The position numbers and the translations under genes were made by a program. The notes under the pieces were generated by a model, which made no database searches, was not told the origin of the DNA, and saw only the letters and a list, made by a program, of their open reading frames with translations. Shown piece after piece: positions 1-5,680 of a stretch of 7,263 nt of DNA. The DNA is from an uncultured Sphingomonadaceae bacterium (GTDB taxonomy: Bacteria; Pseudomonadota; Alphaproteobacteria; Sphingomonadales; Sphingomonadaceae). The number at the start of each line of letters is the position of its first letter. Position 1 is the first letter of the stretch. Location of the stretch: positions 1-7,263 of the forward strand of contig CAMLKX010000095.1 in NCBI GenBank assembly GCA_946480515.1, read 5' to 3'.

Positions 1-151
1 GCTGCAGCAGCACGCTCTCGGTGACCGCCTGCGACACCATCAGGGTGTACGGGTAGCGAGTGGGCAGATCCTCGAAGCCGATCGGCATCAGCACACGGTC
101 GCGATCGCGAACGGTGAAGCGCCGCGCCTGGAGCCCGCGCGCCACCAGGCG
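1..151 (-). pseudogene. FAD-dependent aromatic-ring monooxygenase, internal fragment
   Basis: The minus-strand frame ending at base 1 reads RLVARGLQARRF, then RDRDRVLMPIGFEDLPTRYP, then YTLMVSQAVTESVLLQ, and is still open at the window edge. The pattern 'RLVARG...RRF...RDRDRVL...GFE-LPTRYPYTLMVSQ-VTE' resembles the region after the first FAD-binding segment of flavin-dependent aromatic hydroxylases (MhpA/UbiH-like FAD_binding_3 proteins), where an LPTRYPY-(L/M)-xxQ-xTE stretch is typical. Such enzymes hydroxylate aromatic substrates using NAD(P)H and O2. The expected N-terminal GxGxxG dinucleotide-binding motif and the first 50 or so residues are missing. Upstream of about base 153 this frame turns into non-family sequence, because the DNA there encodes a MATE transporter in another frame. 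It is therefore a headless fragment; whether the rest is intact lies outside the window. Family assignment is from remembered motif patterns. Confidence 0.6.
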
Positions 152-867
152 CCCAACAGATGGAAGCGACGGAACTGCCGGTCGGTTTGCAGATAAACCA
201 TCATTCCGGCGGCGAGCAGGGCCCAGACCAAACTGCTGGCGAGGCCTCCGCCGAAAATTCCAAGGCGAGGCAAGCCGAACTGGCCAAAAATCAGGCCCCA
301 GCCAAGCAAAGCGTTCAGCACGATCCCGCCAACGCTGATACCCACGATCGAGCCAGGCCGCTCCAGCGCCGAGACGAAGTTGCGGATCGCTTGGAAGACC
401 AAGAACGGAAGAATGCTCCACATGTAGCCGCGTACAAAGGTTGCTGCGTCGCGGGCGAGCGCCGGCTCCTGGCCCAGGCGCAGGATGATCGACTCGGCGT
501 TCCACAGCAGCAGCCAGCAAGGCGGCACGAGCGCGGCAATCGCCCACATGGATTGAACGAAAGTCCGGCGCACGTCGCGCACCGCTCGATGACGCGCACC
601 GAGTGCGGTCGCCATCAATGGCGAGGATGCAGTGATGACCCCGAGCCCGAAGAGGGTGAAGGGGAAGACAAGGTTGAGACCAAGCGCGGCGGCCGCGACC
701 GCATGAGCGCTCAGCCGGCCCATCAGCAGCACGTCGGTTGCGGAAATCAGCGCAAGGGTGACGTTGGCCAGGATCAGCGGCAGGCTCAGGCGGAGCATTG
801 CCCGGAACTCGTCGCTCCAGGAGGATACGGAAGCGGCCTGGGCGTGGGAGGGCAAGGGAGCGAGCAC
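88..867 (-). CDS. MATE family efflux transporter, truncated after the N-terminal half
   Basis: This is the N-lobe of a multidrug and toxic compound extrusion (MATE) transporter, an inner-membrane Na+ or H+ antiporter. The frame encodes 259 residues. Hydrophobic segments lie at roughly residues 25-47, 56-80, 105-125, 143-162, 172-195 and 205-228, which fits TM1-TM6 of the usual 12. Family-like stretches are LRLSLPLILANV, DVLLMGRLS, the RNFVSALERP loop and GWGLIFG. After FRRFHLLGAWWRA (about residue 244), the TM6-TM7 loop, similarity stops. The last 15 residues are out-of-frame translation of a monooxygenase gene, up to a TGA at 88-90. Full-length members are about 450 residues, so this half is probably non-functional. 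The start is uncertain: GTG at 867 has no clear Shine-Dalgarno sequence, and an ATG 23 codons later (798) immediately precedes TM1. It is divergent from sppA. Confidence 0.75.
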   Translation of the reverse strand: MLAPLPSHAQAASVSSWSDEFRAMLRLSLPLILANVTLALISATDVLLMGRLSAHAVAAAALGLNLVFPFTLFGLGVITASSPLMATALGARHRAVRDVRRTFVQSMWAIAALVPPCWLLLWNAESIILRLGQEPALARDAATFVRGYMWSILPFLVFQAIRNFVSALERPGSIVGISVGGIVLNALLGWGLIFGQFGLPRLGIFGGGLASSLVWALLAAGMMVYLQTDRQFRRFHLLGAWWRAGSRRGASPFAIATVC

Positions 868-920
868 GTCTATTGCACTAGCTGCCCGAGGCGATCAGCC
901 CAACCCACTGCGTCTGCAAG

Positions 921-949
921 TTGAGCAAACGCGCTCTCAGAATAATTCC
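921..949 (+). promoter_or_regulatory. weak sigma-70-like promoter candidate for sppA
   Basis: TTGAGC at 921-926 and TAATTC at 944-949 are separated by 17 bases and lie in the only AT-rich patch of the 133-base divergent region. The -35 match is fair and the -10 match is poor. If real, transcription would begin near 957, giving a leader of about 45 bases that contains the hairpin at 965-983. No comparably clear promoter was found on the minus strand for the MATE gene. Confidence 0.25.
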
Positions 950-964
950 GGCTTAACCGCGCGC

Positions 965-983
965 CTGCGCTCCGCTAGCGCAG
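965..983 (+). other. perfect 7-bp hairpin in the sppA leader
   Basis: CTGCGCT (965-971) and AGCGCAG (977-983) are perfect inverted repeats around the 5-base loop CCGCT. The stem ends five bases before the AAAGGAG ribosome binding site. There is no T-tract, so it does not look like a terminator. It could be a leader structure affecting translation or stability of sppA mRNA. CTCC at 970-973 could alternatively pair with GGAG at 991-994, but only over four bases. Chance occurrence in GC-rich DNA is possible. Confidence 0.35.
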
Positions 984-987
984 CGGC

Positions 988-994
988 AAAGGAG
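988..994 (+). promoter_or_regulatory. ribosome binding site deciding the sppA start
   Basis: AAAGGAG lies six bases before the ATG at 1001. The reading frame stays open upstream to 758, but that extension runs antisense through the MATE gene. The site places the start at 1001, directly before the basic-then-hydrophobic N-terminus expected of SppA. Confidence 0.8.
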
Positions 995-1000
995 TCGGCG

Positions 1001-2875
1001 ATGCGATTTGTTCGCGGCCTGTGGAAGCTGCTGGTCGGTATCAAGGATGCCTTGGTCCTGATCCTGCTACTGCTGTTTTTCGGCGGGCTATACGCCGCCC
1101 TCTCGGTGCGGCCGACGCCGGTTGGTGAGGGAGTGCTGGTGCTCGACATGGAGGGCGCCCTGGTCGAGCAGCCGAGCGAGCCGGATCTGCTGCCGCTATT
1201 GAGCGGCCAGGGGAGTCGCCTGCGCGAACACCGGCTTCGCGATCTGATTTCAGCACTGGACGCAGCGCGGGACGACAGCCGCGTGAAGGGCGTCGCGCTC
1301 GATCTCGACGGGTTCCTCGGCGGCGGTCATGCCGCAGTTGCGGACCTTGGCGATGCCATTGGACGCTTCCGAACCTCCGGCAAGCCGGTCATCGCCTTCG
1401 CGACGGGCTACACGGACAGCAGCTATCTGCTGGCAAGCCACGCGTCGGAAGTATGGCTGAACCCAATGGGGTTGGTTGCAGTCCGCGGACCGGGCGGGCA
1501 GTCGCTCTACTATAAGGGGCTGCTCGACAAGCTTGGAGTCACGGCCAATGTCTACCGGGTCGGGAGCTACAAGGCGGCGGTCGAACCCTACATCCGCAAT
1601 GACATGTCACCGGAGGCGCGGCGGGACGCGCAGGCACTCGGCAACGCGCTGCTTGAGAATTATCTCGACCGGGTGCGGAGCGCACGGCCATCAGCCGCGA
1701 TTCTCCCCTACATCCGGGATACACCCGGGGTCGTTGCTGCGGCTGGGGGTGATCTTGCTCAGGCGGCATTGCGCAGCCGGTTGGTGGATCGGCTGGGGAC
1801 ACGCCGAGACTTCGAGGAGCGGCTGCGCGCACTGGGTGGCGATGATCCGGACGATCAGGACGGGTTCAACCGTGTCGACCTGCGTGCCTATGTCGCCGAT
1901 GCCGACAAGAGCGATGTAACTGGCCCAATCGGGATCCTGACTGTCGCGGGCATGATCGTCGACGGCGAAGCTGGTCCTGGGACCGCCGGAGCCGAGACCA
2001 TTGTCGACGCCATCGAGGAAGCGCTGGAAGACGGCGGTCTCAAAGCCTTGGTCGTCCGGATCGACAGCCCGGGCGGATCGGCGATCGCGTCAGAGCGAAT
2101 TCGCCAGGCCCTGCTGGAGGTGCGGCGTCGCCGCATTCCGGTCGTCGTCTCGATGGGCAGCGTCGCCGCTTCGGGCGGCTACTGGACCGCGATGGCCGGG
2201 CAGCATGTCTTCGCTGAGCCGGGAACGGTGACCGGCTCGATTGGCGTATTCGGAATCTTGCCCAGTTTCCAGGGGACCGCCGAGAAGCTCGGACTGGGCA
2301 CCGACGGCATCAAGACAACGCCGCTCTCTGGCGAGCCGGACCTTTTCAATGGGCCCTCGCCCGAAGCTTCGATGATGATCCAGGCCACCGTTAATTCAAC
2401 TTACCGCCGCTTTGTCACCTTGGTCAGCCAAGCGCGGCGGCTACCCCCCGGACGAGTCGAAGAACTCGCGCAAGGCCGAGTTTGGGACGGCGGTTCGGCG
2501 CGTCAGCTCGGACTCGTCGACCAATTCGGCGACTTGAACGATGCCATCGGGAAAGCTCGCGCGCTTGCGGGCCTCAAGTCAGATGCGAAGGTCCGCTATC
2601 TCGAGCGGGGACCCGGTGTGCGGGACGAGATCCTGGCATTCCTGGCCGGGGACGACGAAGCCGCTTCCGGAGGCGATGAGGCGCTCCAGGCACTCGGACC
2701 AGCGCCGGCTCGACTGGTCGAGCGCGCTCTTGCTGATGCGAGGGGAATCCTGGCGGGTCCATCGATCCAGGCGTACTGCCTAGAATGCCCGGCCCCTGCT
2801 ACTCACAGCAGTCCCATCCGTGACACGATCCGCCAGCCCTCGCTGATATCGATATTGCAATGGCTGCTGCCTTGA
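1001..2875 (+). CDS. sppA: signal peptide peptidase SppA, 67 kDa (double-domain) type
   Basis: Membrane-bound serine protease of family S49 that degrades cleaved signal peptides in the cytoplasmic membrane. The product has 624 residues, close to E. coli SppA (618). The N-terminus is a short basic stretch followed by one membrane anchor at about residues 18-36, with the rest expected to be periplasmic. Two S49 repeats follow. The general-base lysine is K191 in GSYKAAVEPY and the nucleophile is S391 in SVAASGGYW. Their spacing of 200 residues equals that of K209 and S409 in E. coli. RIDSPGGSA (353-361) is the conserved strand-turn before the nucleophile. Near the C-terminus is a CLEC motif, followed by an unconserved-looking tail of about 27 residues whose last codons overlap the next gene. 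The start at 1001 is set by AAAGGAG six bases upstream. It probably shares an mRNA with the downstream acetyltransferase gene. Confidence 0.95.
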   Translation: MRFVRGLWKLLVGIKDALVLILLLLFFGGLYAALSVRPTPVGEGVLVLDMEGALVEQPSEPDLLPLLSGQGSRLREHRLRDLISALDAARDDSRVKGVALDLDGFLGGGHAAVADLGDAIGRFRTSGKPVIAFATGYTDSSYLLASHASEVWLNPMGLVAVRGPGGQSLYYKGLLDKLGVTANVYRVGSYKAAVEPYIRNDMSPEARRDAQALGNALLENYLDRVRSARPSAAILPYIRDTPGVVAAAGGDLAQAALRSRLVDRLGTRRDFEERLRALGGDDPDDQDGFNRVDLRAYVADADKSDVTGPIGILTVAGMIVDGEAGPGTAGAETIVDAIEEALEDGGLKALVVRIDSPGGSAIASERIRQALLEVRRRRIPVVVSMGSVAASGGYWTAMAGQHVFAEPGTVTGSIGVFGILPSFQGTAEKLGLGTDGIKTTPLSGEPDLFNGPSPEASMMIQATVNSTYRRFVTLVSQARRLPPGRVEELAQGRVWDGGSARQLGLVDQFGDLNDAIGKARALAGLKSDAKVRYLERGPGVRDEILAFLAGDDEAASGGDEALQALGPAPARLVERALADARGILAGPSIQAYCLECPAPATHSSPIRDTIRQPSLISILQWLLP

Positions 2876-3396
2876 TCCGGCTTGCGCGCGAGGCCGACGC
2901 GGCCGCGGTCGCTGCGCTTTACCGTCCGTTTGTCGAGGAGACCCGCATCAGCTTCGAGGTGGCGGCTCCCGACGCGAGCGAGATTGCGGCGCGCATGGCA
3001 AACCCGCTCTTGCCCTGGCTTGTTGCGGAACAGGATGGGGCGATTGTCGGCTTTGCCTCGTCTGCGCCAATGCGGGCGCGCCGCGCCTATCGCTGGAGCG
3101 TCGAGACGGGCATTTATCTCGCTCCAGAAGTCCAGCGCCAAGGGTTGGGACGCGCCTTGTTTGGGGAACTATTGGGCATCCTTGAGAAGCAGGGCTATGT
3201 CGCCGCGTTCGCGACGATCGGGCTTCCGAACGATGCGAGCGTTAGCCTTCACCAGGCTATGGGCTTTGTTCACATCGGCACCGAGCGGGGCTGCGGCTTC
3301 AAGCTTGGGCAGTGGGTTGATGTCAGCCGCTGGCAGCGCGATCTCGCTCCGCGCCCTTCGACCCCATCTGAGCCGAGGCCCTACGCTGACCTATGA
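2860..3396 (+). CDS. GNAT family N-acetyltransferase, phosphinothricin acetyltransferase (PAT)-like
   Basis: Predicted cytoplasmic acetyl-CoA-dependent N-acetyltransferase of 178 residues, the usual size of the PAT/ArsN1 branch. Visible marks are an N-terminal IRLAREADAAAVAALYRPFV followed by ETRISFE, the strand GIYLAPEVQ, and the acetyl-CoA pyrophosphate loop QRQGLGR (residues 92-98, matching Q/R-x-x-G-x-G/A). Next come IGLPNDASVSLHQAMGF (motif B) and a C-terminal GCGFKLGQWVDVSRWQ, characteristic of PAT-like proteins. Relatives acetylate phosphinothricin, methionine sulfoximine or arsinothricin, but the real substrate cannot be read from the sequence. The ATG at 2860 lies inside the end of sppA (16-base overlap) and has no good Shine-Dalgarno sequence, which suggests translational coupling to sppA. 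Its 3' end overlaps the convergent DUF4336-like gene by 16 bases, leaving no room for a terminator between them. Confidence 0.87.
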   Translation: MAAALIRLAREADAAAVAALYRPFVEETRISFEVAAPDASEIAARMANPLLPWLVAEQDGAIVGFASSAPMRARRAYRWSVETGIYLAPEVQRQGLGRALFGELLGILEKQGYVAAFATIGLPNDASVSLHQAMGFVHIGTERGCGFKLGQWVDVSRWQRDLAPRPSTPSEPRPYADL

Positions 3397-4136
3397 TCGG
3401 AGCGGCCCGACAGCTTGGCAGCAAGTCGGTTCAACACCTCCGCCGGACGGTCCGAGATCACCTCGCCGTGTGAGACGATGATCCGCTTGAGCCGTGGTAA
3501 CTGCGCCCAGGTCCGGAACTGATCGGCCAGAGCCAGCGGCTCCGCTTGAGCGAAGCGCACGGTCCGCGGCACCGACGGAGCGCCATAATAGCCGACCAGT
3601 TGGGCGACGAGCCTGGCCGCCAACCCCTTAGGGTTGCGCACATTCCCGATCACGTCATTGACGATCAGCGTGGTGCCATTGGGGCGCGACACAATCAGTG
3701 CCGACTCCTGTCGCTTGGTTCCCGCCACGGCGAGAAACCGCACCTCGGGATCCTGCAAGATGTCCGTGGTGGCATCGACAGTGACCGCGTCCCTCACCCG
3801 CTGTTCCGCTCCGGGCGGGGTAAGCAAGCGCAGCTTCGGATACCGCTGTTTGAAGATCAATGAGTCGATCCGGTGATAGGGGCTCGGCACAACGAGGAAT
3901 TTCGGAGGGCCGAGCGCCTCCACCTGCTTCATTTCTGGTTCGCTCAGGGCGACGCCGTTGAAGATCACTGTCCCGCCGGAGCTGAGCCGAACGATCGTCA
4001 TCCGACGCGGGAAGCTGCCGAGCGGCATTTGAACTTGGCCTTGCACAGTCAACAGCCCCTCTTCGAGCTGCTCGACCGGGCCGTGGGGGAGGATTGTCCA
4101 ACGCTGATGAACCTTCGGCATGTGCCGAAAACCCAT
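3381..4136 (-). CDS. DUF4336 / metallo-beta-lactamase-fold-like protein
   Basis: A 251-residue soluble protein without signal peptide or membrane segment. RRMTIVRLSSGGTVIFNGV (44-62), LGPPKFLVVPSPYHRIDSL (75-93), LIVNDVIGN (157-165) and RIIVSHGEVI (218-227) follow the strand order of the DUF4336 branch of the metallo-beta-lactamase superfamily. The canonical HxHxDH zinc motif is absent: the corresponding place reads SPYHRID, leaving H88 and D91. D161 and H223 sit where later metal ligands would be. Function is unknown and metal-dependent hydrolysis is doubtful. The gene begins 27 bases after the lpdA stop on the same strand, so co-transcription with lpdA is likely. The start is uncertain: ATG at 4136 was chosen, TTG at 4139 and ATG at 4121 are alternatives, and the nearest GGAG lies 14 bases before 4136. 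Family assignment is from remembered sequence patterns. Confidence 0.6.
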   Translation of the reverse strand: MGFRHMPKVHQRWTILPHGPVEQLEEGLLTVQGQVQMPLGSFPRRMTIVRLSSGGTVIFNGVALSEPEMKQVEALGPPKFLVVPSPYHRIDSLIFKQRYPKLRLLTPPGAEQRVRDAVTVDATTDILQDPEVRFLAVAGTKRQESALIVSRPNGTTLIVNDVIGNVRNPKGLAARLVAQLVGYYGAPSVPRTVRFAQAEPLALADQFRTWAQLPRLKRIIVSHGEVISDRPAEVLNRLAAKLSGRSDHRSA

Positions 4137-4163
4137 CAACCAGAAGCAGGCTCCACCGCGCGA

Positions 4164-5561
4164 TCAGATGTGGATCGGCTTCCCCGTCACCGCCATTGCT
4201 GCCTCCTTCAGCGCCTCGCTGTGGGTCGGATGGGCATGACAGGTGTAGGCGATGTCCTCGCTGGTTGCGCCGAACTCCATCGCCTGGGCCGCCTGAGCGA
4301 TCATGGTGCCGGCAACTGACGAGATGATCCACACGCCGCGCACGCGGTCCGTTCTGGCGTCCGAGATCACTTTCACAAAGCCGTCCGTGTCGCGGTTGGT
4401 CTTGGCGCGGCTATTGGCCATCATCGGGAATTTGCCGACTTTCACCTCGCCATTTGCCTTGGCCTCCTCTTCCGTCAGGCCAACACCGGCGATCTCCGGG
4501 TGGGTGTAGACCACGCTGGGAATCACCGCATGATTTACAATCCCGGTCTGCCCCGCGATATTTTCGGCCACCGCGATGCCTTCGTCTTCGGCCTTGTGAG
4601 CGAGCATCGGTCCGGGGATCACGTCCCCGATCGCCCAAACCCCCGGAACTTTGGTACGGAAATCATGATCGGTTTCGATCTGACCGCGCTTGTTGAGCTC
4701 CAACCCGATCTTGTCCAGACCGAGCCCGTCGGTGTTCGGCCGGCGCCCGATCGACACCAGCACGGCATCGGCTTCAAGTGTCTGCGCTTCGCCGCCGCTG
4801 GCCGGTTCAACGGTTAGGGTTGCGCGACCCTTGGCGATCTTGGCGGCGACAACCTTGGTTCCAGTCCGAATTTCGAAACCCTGCTTCTTGAAAATCTTGC
4901 GCGCTTCCTTGCGCACTTCCGCATCCATGCCGGGAAGGATCTCGTCGAGAAATTCGACGACCGTCACCTTCGCGCCAAGTCGCCGCCAAACCGACCCGAG
5001 CTCGAGCCCGATCACTCCGCCGCCAATGACGACCAGATGCTCGGGGACCTTCGGCAGCGCCAAGGCCCCGGTTGAGTCGACGATCACTGTCTGATCGACC
5101 TCCACACCGGGCAGCGGAGTCACCGAGGAGCCGGTCGCGATCACCACATTTCGGGCGCTGACAATCCGATCGCCGACCCGGACGCGGTTCGCTCCCTCGA
5201 ATGTGGCGAAACCCTTGAGCCAGTCGACCTTGTTCTTCTTGAACAGATATTCGATGCCGCCGGTCAGTTCCTTGACTGCCTTGGCCTTCTCGCCATGCAT
5301 GGCGTCAAGGTCGAGAGAGGCTCCTTCAAGCTTGATCCCGAACTTGGCGAGCGCTCCGCTATGCGCCTCTTCAAAGATTTCCGACGCGTGGAGCAGGGCC
5401 TTGGACGGAATGCAGCCCACGTTGAGGCATGTGCCGCCGAGGGTTTCCCGCCCTTCCGCACAGGCCGTCTTCAAGCCCAGCTGAGCGGCCCGGATTGCGG
5501 CCACATAGCCACCGGGACCGGCGCCGATCACCAGCACATCATAGTCAAACGCCTCGGCCAT
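4164..5561 (-). CDS. lpdA: dihydrolipoyl dehydrogenase (E3)
   Basis: Flavoprotein E3 subunit that reoxidises dihydrolipoamide on E2 of the 2-oxoglutarate dehydrogenase complex, and often of other 2-oxoacid complexes, passing electrons to NAD+ in the cytoplasm. The product has 465 residues, the normal length. Domains in order: FAD-binding GAGPGG (13-18); redox disulfide C45/C50 in GGTCLNVGCIPSK; NAD-binding GGGVIG (180-185), with an acidic E203 after the second strand consistent with NAD+ rather than NADP+; second FAD contact GD (312-313) in WAIGDVIPGP; dimerisation domain with the catalytic pair H444/E449 in HAHPTHSEA. All catalytic residues are present. ATG 5561 was chosen over the upstream in-frame GTG 5573 because GTGGAG lies six bases before 5561 and overlaps that GTG. 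The DUF4336-like gene follows after 27 bases; odhB, its functional partner, lies upstream beyond the divergent glucokinase-like gene. Confidence 0.97.
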   Translation of the reverse strand: MAEAFDYDVLVIGAGPGGYVAAIRAAQLGLKTACAEGRETLGGTCLNVGCIPSKALLHASEIFEEAHSGALAKFGIKLEGASLDLDAMHGEKAKAVKELTGGIEYLFKKNKVDWLKGFATFEGANRVRVGDRIVSARNVVIATGSSVTPLPGVEVDQTVIVDSTGALALPKVPEHLVVIGGGVIGLELGSVWRRLGAKVTVVEFLDEILPGMDAEVRKEARKIFKKQGFEIRTGTKVVAAKIAKGRATLTVEPASGGEAQTLEADAVLVSIGRRPNTDGLGLDKIGLELNKRGQIETDHDFRTKVPGVWAIGDVIPGPMLAHKAEDEGIAVAENIAGQTGIVNHAVIPSVVYTHPEIAGVGLTEEEAKANGEVKVGKFPMMANSRAKTNRDTDGFVKVISDARTDRVRGVWIISSVAGTMIAQAAQAMEFGATSEDIAYTCHAHPTHSEALKEAAMAVTGKPIHI

Positions 5562-5567
5562 CAACCG

Positions 5568-5573
5568 CTCCAC
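5568..5573 (-). promoter_or_regulatory. ribosome binding site deciding the lpdA start
   Basis: GTGGAG on the minus strand ends six bases before the ATG at 5561. The longer in-frame start, GTG at 5573, is the first codon of this site itself, so it is unlikely to be the initiator. Confidence 0.7.
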
Positions 5574-5623
5574 TGATCAAGGAATGGGGGCGCTTAGACA
5601 TATGGGGACGGTCACGTCGAGGG

Positions 5624-5634
5624 GTAACGGTTAC
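5624..5634. promoter_or_regulatory. palindrome, possible operator between lpdA and the glucokinase-like gene
   Basis: GTAAC-G-GTTAC is a perfect inverted repeat with one central base. It sits in the 119-base divergent region, 63 bases before lpdA and 46 bases before the glucokinase-like gene. A further TTAAC follows at 5635-5639. The placement suits a shared operator, but the repeat is short and no regulator is known. Confidence 0.25.
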
Positions 5635-5660
5635 TTAACGGGGTCCGCTGTAAGGGGCGC

Positions 5661-5673
5661 GGAGGTGGAGGAG
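5661..5673 (+). promoter_or_regulatory. double ribosome binding site of the glucokinase-like gene
   Basis: GGAGG (5661-5665) and GGAGGAG (5667-5673) stand in tandem. The second is seven bases before GTG 5681; the first is nine bases before TTG 5675, in the same frame. GTG with the stronger and nearer site is preferred, but both starts differ by only two codons. No ATG is available near this position in this frame. Confidence 0.6.
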
Positions 5674-5680
5674 ATTGACA

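Noticed and set aside
99..110. 12-base perfect palindrome TCGCGATCGCGA
   Set aside because: It arises from the Arg-Asp-Arg-Asp codons of the monooxygenase fragment and occurs once; no sign of a dispersed repeat or binding site.
1..151. Interpreting the MATE gene break as a simple frameshift
   Set aside because: The alternative frame (LPTRYPYTLMVSQAVTE) has polar, enzyme-like sequence and not the hydrophobic TM7 expected after the WWR loop of MATE proteins.
160..924. Long open frame on the plus strand opposite the MATE gene
   Set aside because: Its composition (Gln/Arg/His/Glu-rich, no domain) is that of an antisense shadow of a high-GC membrane protein gene.
758..1000. Upstream extension of the sppA reading frame by 81 codons
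   Set aside because: It runs antisense through the start of the MATE gene, lacks family resemblance, and the ATG at 1001 has a well-spaced AAAGGAG and is followed by the expected membrane anchor.
2846..2855. Palindrome ATATCGATAT just before the acetyltransferase start
   Set aside because: It is inside sppA coding sequence, short, and in the place of a ribosome binding site; chance seems sufficient.
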